NCBI GenBank assembly: GCA_021798135.1
Contig: JAJZYI010000186.1
Coordinates: 1-7,011, forward strand
Direction: 5' to 3'
DNA length: 7,011 nt
Source of the DNA: Actinomycetes bacterium
GTDB lineage: Bacteria; Actinomycetota; Acidimicrobiia; Acidimicrobiales; UBA8190
How positions within the stretch are numbered: position 1 is the first letter of the stretch; each line of letters starts with the position of its first letter. Shown piece by piece: positions 1-5,354 of this stretch. Position numbers and translations under genes: made by a program. A model generated the notes under the pieces. That model was given only the letters and a program-made list of their open reading frames with translations, had not been told where the DNA came from and did not search any database.

Positions 1-111
1 GCCGACGGCGCGCCGGGGTGCGCGCCGGCGCCCGCGGCGGCTTCCGGTAGCCGGGCGACGTCCCCACCGGCCGACCTGCCCCCGTCGGAGCCCGATCGGC
101 GGCCCGCGCCG

Positions 112-1662
112 GTGACGCCGCCGGTGCGGTCGATGGAGCCGCTGCCGGCCGCTCCGGGGATGGTGGTCGTCCCCGACCCGGGTGGCGCGCCCTCGACGCC
201 GGCGGCGGACCCCCAGGGCCCTGGCCCGGTCCGGCTCCGCGACGCCGCCCGTGTCGCGGTCGTGGGCTGGGTGGTCGCGACGCGGCTGGTGGCGGCCCTG
301 CTCCCCGGCTCCGTCGCCGTCGCTCGACGCCACCTCGGGCGCTGGGCGCGCCGCCGGGCGCGGGCGCTGGCAGGTCGGCTGCCGGCACGGCGGTGGCGCA
401 CGCCGCCAGGCGCGCCGGCGGGGCCACCGCCCGGCGCGTGGTGGCGGTCGCTGGCCGACGTGGCCGCCGGCGGGTTGATCGACGCCTTCATCGCGCTGGG
501 GCCGACCTTCGTCAAGCTCGGTCAGCTCATGGCGTCCGCCCCCGGGGTGTTCCCGGCGCCGCTGGCCAGCGCCGCCGAGCGGTGCCTCGACGCGGTGCCG
601 CCGTTCCCCGCCGAGCAGGCCCGGCGGACCGTCGAGGAGGACCTGGGCACCCCGGCGGACGCGCTGTTCCGCTCGTTCGACGACATCCCACTGGCGTCGG
701 CGTCGATCGGCCAGGTGCACGCGTGCGTGCTGGCCGACGGCCGGCAGGCGGTCGTGAAGGTGCAGCGGCCCGGGATCGTGGACCGCATGCTGGCCGATCT
801 CCGGATCGCCGGCCTGCTCGCCCGGCAGGCGGAGCGGTGGGAACCGGCGCGGCGGCTGAACCCCACCGGCCTGGTGGCGGACATGCACCAGGTGACCGTG
901 GCCGAGCTCGACTTCGTCCTCGAGGCGAGGCACCAGCAGGCGTTCCGGGCCAACATCGGCGCCTTCGGGGACAACGCCTGGGTGACCGCTCCGGAGGTCT
1001 ACCCCGAGCTGTGCGGGCCCCGGGTCATCTGCATGGAGCGGCTGTGGGGCGTCCCCGTCGACGAGTTCGCCGTGCTGCGCGAACGAGGGGTCGACGGGGA
1101 GATGTTGATGCGGCGCGGGCTGAAGGTCGGGCTCGAGGCGGTGTGCCTCCACGGTCCGTTCCAGGCCGACACCCATGCCGGCAACATCTGGGTCCTCGAC
1201 GACGGTCGCACCGCGTTCCTCGACTTCGGCATCACGGGGGAGCTGCCGCCACCGTGGCGGGCCATGGTCCGTGACCTCCTCCGGACCTTCATGATCGACG
1301 GCAACTGGGCCAGGGTGGTCCGCAACTACAAGGACCTCGGGGTCCTCGCCGAGGACATCGGCGACGACGAGGCCGTCGGGTCGCTGCTGAAGGTGGCGAC
1401 GGAGCCCGTGCTCGACGCCGAGGCGGTGGCCATCGACCTGGCCGAGCTGTTCGGCACCCAGCTCGACCTCGCCCGCCAGATGGGAGCCAGCGTCCCCCGG
1501 GAGCTCATGCTCGTCGCCAAGCAGCTCTTCTACTTCGAGCGGTACCTGAAGGAGCTCGCCCCCGGCTACGCGCTGGCGCGGGACCTGTTCCTCATCAAGA
1601 ACATCTGGCCCGAGGAAGCGGCCGCCCGCGCCGCCGAGCTGGGCGTGCCGTTCCCGGAGTGA
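112..1662 (+). CDS. AarF/ABC1/UbiB-family atypical protein kinase
   Basis: This is a UbiB/ABC1 (ADCK-like) atypical kinase, a family that binds ATP and supports isoprenoid-quinone or lipid metabolism at membranes. Its substrate in a bacterium of this kind is unknown. Numbered from GTG 112, the family motifs are all present: the KxGQ motif (K135, G137, Q138), the Ala/Ser-rich nucleotide loop ASASIGQVH (195-203), the ATP lysine K216, ELDF with E265 and E271, the catalytic-loop DTHAGN (353-358, where DPHPGN is commoner) and DFG (371-373). A hydrophobic stretch at 47-71 could be a membrane anchor. I see no C-terminal transmembrane hairpin like that of E. coli UbiB; the end is amphipathic and charged. 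The start is uncertain. GTG 112, ATG 133 and ATG 160 all lack a clear ribosome binding site, and the same frame has no stop back to base 1. Those 37 upstream codons are Pro/Ala-rich with about 89% G/C at third positions, so the gene may begin outside the window. Confidence 0.88.
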   Translation: MTPPVRSMEPLPAAPGMVVVPDPGGAPSTPAADPQGPGPVRLRDAARVAVVGWVVATRLVAALLPGSVAVARRHLGRWARRRARALAGRLPARRWRTPPGAPAGPPPGAWWRSLADVAAGGLIDAFIALGPTFVKLGQLMASAPGVFPAPLASAAERCLDAVPPFPAEQARRTVEEDLGTPADALFRSFDDIPLASASIGQVHACVLADGRQAVVKVQRPGIVDRMLADLRIAGLLARQAERWEPARRLNPTGLVADMHQVTVAELDFVLEARHQQAFRANIGAFGDNAWVTAPEVYPELCGPRVICMERLWGVPVDEFAVLRERGVDGEMLMRRGLKVGLEAVCLHGPFQADTHAGNIWVLDDGRTAFLDFGITGELPPPWRAMVRDLLRTFMIDGNWARVVRNYKDLGVLAEDIGDDEAVGSLLKVATEPVLDAEAVAIDLAELFGTQLDLARQMGASVPRELMLVAKQLFYFERYLKELAPGYALARDLFLIKNIWPEEAAARAAELGVPFPE

Positions 1663-1704
1663 CCGGTGTGACCGGAGTGACCGGAGTGACCGGAGTGACC
1701 GGAG
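1656..1704 (+). repeat. 9-bp tandem repeat over the kinase stop codon
   Basis: There are five consecutive 9-bp units of GGAGTGACC (1656, 1665, 1674, 1683, 1692), followed by a partial GGAG. The second unit has one change (GGTGTGACC). The first unit contains the last sense codon (GAG) and stop codon (TGA, 1660-1662) of the kinase. Because the period is a multiple of three, each later copy puts another TGA in the same frame (1669, 1678, 1687, 1696). Each unit also contains a GGAG, which resembles a Shine-Dalgarno core. Whether the array has a role or is simply replication slippage cannot be told from the sequence. Confidence 0.9.
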
Positions 1705-1750
1705 CAGGCCCTATCGGCCGCCCAGCCCTCTGCACAACGGGGCCCCAACG

Positions 1751-2197
1751 ATGGCGCCTCCCGGTCTGCCGGGGCTGGAGGCAGGTGCCGCCGGTGCCGA
1801 CACCTGGTGCATGCGAGACGACGCCGGCGGCCCGCCCGACGACGCGCTGGGCGCGGTGCGCGCCGCCCTGGACGGCGTGCTCGCCGACGGTGGCTGCCAC
1901 GGGACGCTCGTGCTGCACCGCGACGGCACCCCCGGGGCGTGCTCCGAGGTGCTCGACGGTCGCACGTGCGCGGGCAGCGACCGGCCCCATGCCGGCGTCA
2001 TCTCGTGTCGGGACCTGCTGGGGCTGGCGGGGTGCGAGCACTGCCTGGCCGACGACCGGGCCTGGCGTCACGCCGTCGACGTCGGGACCCTCGCCGCCGG
2101 CCAGCGCCGCTGCAGCCGGCATGGTGCGACGACCGGTGAGGTTCCGGGCGGCACAGGGGGAGCTCCCCGGGAGAGGCGCTCGCGCCGCTGCCGCTAG
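1751..2197 (+). CDS. Cysteine-rich hypothetical protein
   Basis: I do not recognise this protein, which is 148 residues from ATG 1751 or 128 from the in-frame ATG 1811. Coding is supported by strong G/C preference at third codon positions over codons 21-120 and by a mixed composition with many acidic residues, unlike the Arg/Ala/Pro-rich translations of the other frames. It has nine cysteines (20, 49, 64, 73, 86, 95, 98, 121, 147), including a CEHC pair at 95-98. That pattern could suit metal or Fe-S binding, but no known domain is evident. There is no signal peptide or membrane segment, so it is probably cytosolic. The last 25 or so codons lose the third-position bias and become Gly/Arg-rich, so the C-terminus may be non-conserved or altered by a frameshift. 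Neither start has a convincing ribosome binding site. It lies 88 bp after the kinase and is separated by 134 bp from the next gene, which has its own promoter. Confidence 0.55.
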   Translation: MAPPGLPGLEAGAAGADTWCMRDDAGGPPDDALGAVRAALDGVLADGGCHGTLVLHRDGTPGACSEVLDGRTCAGSDRPHAGVISCRDLLGLAGCEHCLADDRAWRHAVDVGTLAAGQRRCSRHGATTGEVPGGTGGAPRERRSRRCR

Positions 2198-2279
2198 GTG
2201 CCGGCGCCGGTTCCGCCGGGCGCTCGCGCCACGGCCGCCGCGCACCCGACGGCTGGCGCGCGGCGCCGCCGCCGGCGGC
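2175..2279. repeat. GC-rich stretch with repeated small inverted repeats
   Basis: A 12-bp self-complementary element, GGCGCTCGCGCC (GGCGC and GCGCC arms around TC), occurs identically at 2175-2186 and 2219-2230. It straddles the stop codon of the cysteine-rich ORF. A perfect 12-bp palindrome, GCCGCCGGCGGC, follows at 2268-2279. These could form hairpins that end transcription before the downstream promoter, but there is no T tract. In sequence this GC-rich such short palindromes also arise by chance. Confidence 0.3.
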
Positions 2280-2296
2280 TGGTGCCGGGGTGGTGC

Positions 2297-2331
2297 GGTG
2301 GATGATCACCGGATGGGTGGATAATCACCGG
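2297..2331 (+). repeat. Duplicated 16-bp element before the BtuF-like gene
   Basis: GGTGGATGATCACCGG (2297-2312) and GGTGGATAATCACCGG (2316-2331) match at 15 of 16 positions with a 19-bp period. Both have GGTG and CACC arms, giving partial dyad symmetry. The second copy holds the putative -10 box and ends immediately before the GTG start at 2332. The first copy is likewise followed directly by an ATG (2313), but that codon opens only a three-codon frame (ATG GGT GGA TAA, 2313-2324). The element could be a repressor operator pair or a duplicated promoter/start unit. Confidence 0.6.
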
Positions 2332-2332
2332 G
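2320..2332 (+). promoter_or_regulatory. Putative leaderless promoter (-10 GATAAT)
   Basis: GATAAT at 2320-2325 matches the bacterial -10 consensus TATAAT at five of six positions and stands out in very GC-rich surroundings. Six bases separate it from GTG 2332, so transcription would be expected to start at or next to the G of that codon. This is the geometry of leaderless mRNAs, which are common in actinobacteria. No good -35 box is visible around 2297-2302. The arrangement also supports 2332 as the translation start. Confidence 0.55.
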
Positions 2333-3006
2333 TGAAGGTGGTCAGCCTGGTGCCGTCGGTGACCGAGACGCTGCTCGACTGGGGGGTCGTGCCGGCGGCG
2401 TGCACCCGGTTCTGCGAGCAGCCCGACCTCCCGGCGGTCGGGGGCACGAAGAACCCCGACGTCCAGGCCATCGTGCGGTTGGGACCCGACCTGGTGGTCC
2501 TCGACCGGGAGGAGAACCGGCGCGAGGACCACGACGCCCTGGTGGCGGCCGGCATCCCCGTCCACGTGCTCGCCATCCGGAGCGTGCGCGACGTCGTCGA
2601 GCAGCTGCCACTGCTCGCCAGGCGGCTCGGCGTCGACTGGGACCCGCCCCGACCACTGTCGCCGCGCCCGGCGTCGGCGCGTGTCGTCGTCCCGATCTGG
2701 CGGCGCCCGTGGATGGTCCTGGGCCCCGGCACGTACGGCGCCTCGATGCTCGAGCGGGTCGGCCTGGCACTGTGCGCGCCGGGCGGCGGCGCCCGGTACC
2801 CGACGGCGACGCTCGGCGAGCTCGCCGGGCTGGGGGCCGACGCCGTCCTCGCCCCCAGCGAGCCGTACCCGTTCGGGGAGCGGCACCGTGCCGAGCTCGA
2901 GGCCGTGGCTCCCGTGGTGTTCGTGGACGGCAAGGACCTCTTCTGGTGGGGGTCCCGGACGGCACCGGCACTGGAGCGGCTGGGCACCGTGGCGCTGCCC
3001 GGCTGA
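2332..3006 (+). CDS. BtuF-like helical-backbone metal/cobalamin receptor, cytosolic
   Basis: This 224-residue protein resembles the periplasmic binding proteins of the BtuF/FecB type (helical-backbone metal receptor fold), which bind cobalamin or iron chelates for ABC importers. The N-terminal strand motif KVVSLVPSVTETL (2-14), VGGTKNPD (36-43) followed by a GPDLVV segment (51-56), and PWMVLGPGTYGASMLERVG (126-144) are characteristic. Two lobes are apparent, joined around residues 95-120. There is no signal peptide, lipobox or membrane segment, and no permease or ATPase gene adjoins it, so import is not supported. It probably acts in the cytosol, perhaps as a corrinoid-binding or sensory protein, which is inference. 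I chose GTG 2332 because the family usually begins at this strand and because a -10 box ends 7 nt upstream. In-frame GTG 2290 and ATG 2302 would add unconserved residues. Ligand unknown. Confidence 0.82.
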   Translation: MKVVSLVPSVTETLLDWGVVPAACTRFCEQPDLPAVGGTKNPDVQAIVRLGPDLVVLDREENRREDHDALVAAGIPVHVLAIRSVRDVVEQLPLLARRLGVDWDPPRPLSPRPASARVVVPIWRRPWMVLGPGTYGASMLERVGLALCAPGGGARYPTATLGELAGLGADAVLAPSEPYPFGERHRAELEAVAPVVFVDGKDLFWWGSRTAPALERLGTVALPG

Positions 3007-3106
3007 CCGGCCCGGGCGTCGGGGCGCTGCCCGGCTGGCCGCCCCTGCGGGCTTCAGGAGGGATGGTCGCGCGTCGATAGTCGCGGGGACGGTCCTGTCG
3101 CGGCCG

Positions 3107-3126
3107 GCGGGCCGCCATCGGCCCGC
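3107..3126 (+). terminator. Possible hairpin terminator or leader hairpin
   Basis: GCGGGCC (3107-3113) and GGCCCGC (3120-3126) form a perfect 7-bp GC stem with a 6-nt loop. It lies about 100 bp after the BtuF-like stop codon and 58 bp before the diguanylate cyclase start. It could end the upstream transcript or belong to the 5' leader of the cyclase. No T tract follows, so termination is a guess. Confidence 0.3.
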
Positions 3127-3183
3127 AGCACGGGACGGGGGAGTGCTCGGCGACTGCGAGGGGCGTCCGACGGTGACGGTGCC

Positions 3184-5253
3184 ATGGCGATGAAGGTGGC
3201 GAGCCAGGGGCCAGCGGCACCGGCGGTGCCGGACGTCGAGCCGCAGCTGCCGACGGGCGGGTCCGCCTCGCACCGCGGCGTGCTGGACGTGCTGCTCCCG
3301 GTCCTGTCCGCTTCAGCAGGGGCGCGCGACGACGGCGACGGCCCCGACCCGTTCGTGTTCCCCCGCTCCTGGCGGGCGGCCGCCCTGGCGTGGTGGGCGG
3401 TGGGCTCGCTGGCTGCGGTCCTGCTGGTGGCAGCCGTCCGGACCGGCATGCCGTTCATGGTCGAGCTGGTGCTGTGCGCCGGGCTCTTCACCATCCCCGG
3501 GCTGGCCGTGTCGAGGCTGCTCGTGCGGCGCAGCCACCCCGGCCAGCGGGGGATGTGGTGGTTCTGGCTGTACGGGTTGCGCAGCTTCTTCGTCTACGGC
3601 TACCTGGCCGCGACGATCCTGCTGTCGCAATGGGTGCTCGCCCGGCAGCCCGGCTCGATCTCGTGGGGCACCGCCCAGGTCGTGGCGGGAGGGTTCGGGG
3701 CGGTCGCCGTGGTGGCATGGGGCCTGGTGGTGCGCGACACGCTCCGCCACGGCGTGGGTGGTCGCGACCGGTCCGAGGTCGCCATCGACCTGTTCATGGC
3801 CGCCGTCGTCGTCGGGGGCGCCGCGCTCGCCTTCGGCTCGTCGATCGACCCGCATGCGCTGCGCGCCATCGGCTCGGTGCTGCTCATGCTCCGCCCTGCA
3901 GACGCGGTCTTCGGGATCGGCGCCGGGGTGCTCTGGTCGGCCACGCTCGTCAGGCTGCTCGGTGAGACGGCGGGGCTGCGGGCCATGTCGGTGGACGGGT
4001 TGGACCTGGCGACCGTGGTGCTGGTGCTGGCGGCGCCGCCCCTCGTCGCCCTGTCGCCGGTGCTGGCCGCCCACGCCGGCCTGCTGTGGCTGACGTTGCC
4101 GCTGGTGTTCCTGGCCGTCGTGCTCCCCGGCATGATCGCTGCCGCGCTCATGCTGATCGCCCGGGTGCCCGACGCCACGCGCTCCCTGCTCATCTGGCTG
4201 GTCGTGCTCCTGGTGGTCTCGACCGGCGACGCCTGGGCCCAGCTGGCCATGGCCCTGGCCGGGTACGGGCTGCCGGCGCCGCCTTTCGTCGTCGCCGGCT
4301 GCGCCAACTTCGGCATGCTGCTCGTGCTGCCGTTGATGGAGCGCCGCCGCCGCATCGTCGGCTTCGACCGCCTGGGACCCGACCGGCAGCTCCGGCGCTG
4401 GGACGTTGTCCCGTCGGTCGTCGGCCTCGGCGCCGCCGCCCTGCTCGCCCAGTACCTGGTGGCGGCCCGCCAGGCTGGCGCCGTCGGCGTCGCCATCCTC
4501 GCCGTGCTCGCCGTGCTGGTGGCCATGGGGGGCGCGCGCCACTACGCCGGCGTCCGCGAGACGAGGCGCCTGCACCGCCAGGTCATCGACATGACCGACG
4601 AGCTGTACGCCCAGTCCCGCGTGGACCCGCTGACCGGGCTCAGCAACCGCCGGGGCCTGCAGGAGCGCTTCCCGCAGCTTGCGGCGTCGTGCGCCCGGTC
4701 GGGCCGCCCCCTGTCGGTCGCCATGATCGACCTCGACCACTTCAAGCGCTTCAACGACGTCTACGGCCACCTCGCCGGGGACCGGGTGCTGTGCGAGGTC
4801 GCCTCGGCGGTGCAGGCCGCGCTGCGCGGCGAGGACCTGGCGGCGAGGTTCGGCGGCGAGGAGCTGTGCCTGGTGCTCCCGGGCGCCGAGCCGGAGCACG
4901 GCGCGCTGCTGCTCGAGCGGGTGCGCCGCGACCGCTCGGCTCGGTGGGCGGGCGCGGGTGGCGTCGCCGGTCCCGGCGCGGGTGGCGTCGCCGGTCCCGG
5001 CGCGGGTGGCGTCGCCGGTCCCGGCGCGGGTGGCGTCGCCGGTCCCGGCGCGGGTGGCGTCGCCGGTCCCGACTCGGTGCGGGTGGTCGTGACGTTCTCG
5101 GCGGGGCTGGCCCGCTGGTGGCCGGGGGACCAGCTCGAGGACGTCCTGCGCCGGGCGGACGAGGCCTGCTACCAGGCCAAGGCCGCCGGGCGCGACCGGG
5201 TGGTGGTCGCCGGCGCAGGCGGCGACCCCGGCACCGGCGGGCCTATGGTGTGA
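3184..5253 (+). CDS. Membrane-bound diguanylate cyclase (GGDEF domain) with internal repeat
   Basis: The 689-residue protein should make cyclic di-GMP from two GTP at the inner face of the membrane. Residues 1-60 look disordered. About 12 hydrophobic segments lie between 65 and 450 and match no sensor family I can name. A helical linker (about 452-480) leads into the GGDEF domain, which starts at DPLTGLSNRR (481-490). Metal/GTP-binding residues are visible in MIDLDHFKRFND (514-525). The signature is GGEEL (557-561), with Leu for the usual Phe. An intact RxxD inhibitory site (R548, D551) lies five residues before it, implying feedback inhibition by product. The domain ends with VTFSAGLA (636-643) and AKAAGRDRV (665-673). 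Residues 590-629 are five copies of GAGGVAGP inserted between a helix and the VTFSAGLA strand. No EAL or HD-GYP domain is present. ATG 3184 is followed by an in-frame ATG 3190; GAGGGG at 3158-3163 is rather far upstream to be a good ribosome binding site. Confidence 0.88.
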   Translation: MAMKVASQGPAAPAVPDVEPQLPTGGSASHRGVLDVLLPVLSASAGARDDGDGPDPFVFPRSWRAAALAWWAVGSLAAVLLVAAVRTGMPFMVELVLCAGLFTIPGLAVSRLLVRRSHPGQRGMWWFWLYGLRSFFVYGYLAATILLSQWVLARQPGSISWGTAQVVAGGFGAVAVVAWGLVVRDTLRHGVGGRDRSEVAIDLFMAAVVVGGAALAFGSSIDPHALRAIGSVLLMLRPADAVFGIGAGVLWSATLVRLLGETAGLRAMSVDGLDLATVVLVLAAPPLVALSPVLAAHAGLLWLTLPLVFLAVVLPGMIAAALMLIARVPDATRSLLIWLVVLLVVSTGDAWAQLAMALAGYGLPAPPFVVAGCANFGMLLVLPLMERRRRIVGFDRLGPDRQLRRWDVVPSVVGLGAAALLAQYLVAARQAGAVGVAILAVLAVLVAMGGARHYAGVRETRRLHRQVIDMTDELYAQSRVDPLTGLSNRRGLQERFPQLAASCARSGRPLSVAMIDLDHFKRFNDVYGHLAGDRVLCEVASAVQAALRGEDLAARFGGEELCLVLPGAEPEHGALLLERVRRDRSARWAGAGGVAGPGAGGVAGPGAGGVAGPGAGGVAGPGAGGVAGPDSVRVVVTFSAGLARWWPGDQLEDVLRRADEACYQAKAAGRDRVVVAGAGGDPGTGGPMV
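4951..5070 (+). repeat. Five perfect 24-bp tandem repeats inside the GGDEF coding region
   Basis: Five identical, uninterrupted 24-bp units start at 4951, 4975, 4999, 5023 and 5047. Each encodes GAGGVAGP in the cyclase frame (residues 590-629). Since 24 is divisible by three, gain or loss of units keeps the frame. The units lack stop codons in the other frames too, which helps create long spurious ORFs through this region on both strands. Zero divergence between copies, even at synonymous sites, points to recent expansion or ongoing slippage. Copy number may also be an assembly artefact. Confidence 0.97.
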
Positions 5254-5279
5254 GGCGGCAGCCACGACGTGGCCGTCCA

Positions 5280-5303
5280 GCGGGCCTGTCCCGCCGGTGC
5301 GGG
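5280..5303 (+). terminator. Possible hairpin between cyclase and aldehyde dehydrogenase genes
   Basis: CCCGC (5290-5294) can pair with GCGGG on either side: 5280-5284 (5-nt loop) or 5299-5303 (4-nt loop). The two hairpins exclude each other. They lie 27-50 bases after the cyclase stop codon and upstream of the dehydrogenase ribosome binding site. The stems are only 5 bp and have no T tract, so a terminator or attenuator role is speculative. Confidence 0.22.
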
Positions 5304-5342
5304 CCGGGTCGCGGGACCGAGGGGCGCGGGGCGCCGGGGCAC

Positions 5343-5350
5343 GGGGAGGT
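5343..5350 (+). promoter_or_regulatory. Strong ribosome binding site of the aldehyde dehydrogenase
   Basis: GGGGAGGT lies 4 nt before ATG 5355 and contains the full GGAGG anti-Shine-Dalgarno match. It fixes the dehydrogenase start and shows that the long open frame extending upstream, antiparallel in meaning to nothing known and overlapping the cyclase out of frame, is not part of the gene. Confidence 0.85.
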
Positions 5351-5354
5351 CTCC

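Noticed and set aside
1659..2324. 221-codon + strand frame beginning MTGVTGVTG within the 9-bp repeat
   Set aside because: The start is simply the repeat read in another frame, and the rest overlaps the better-supported cysteine-rich frame with poorer codon bias.
2198..2331. Cobalamin riboswitch before the BtuF-like gene
   Set aside because: No B12-box-like consensus is visible, and the -10 box next to the start codon leaves no room for a leader.
3053..3081. Promoter-like pair TTCAGG-N17-GATAGT before the cyclase
   Set aside because: The -35 half matches TTGACA at only three positions, and the -10 half stands alone as support. It is possible, but too weak to annotate.
2194..3273. 359-codon open frame on the - strand
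   Set aside because: It is antisense to the BtuF-like gene; His/Arg/Pro-rich shadow without motifs.
4951..5070. CRISPR array
   Set aside because: The units are directly adjacent with no spacers and continue the cyclase reading frame; this is a coding tandem repeat.
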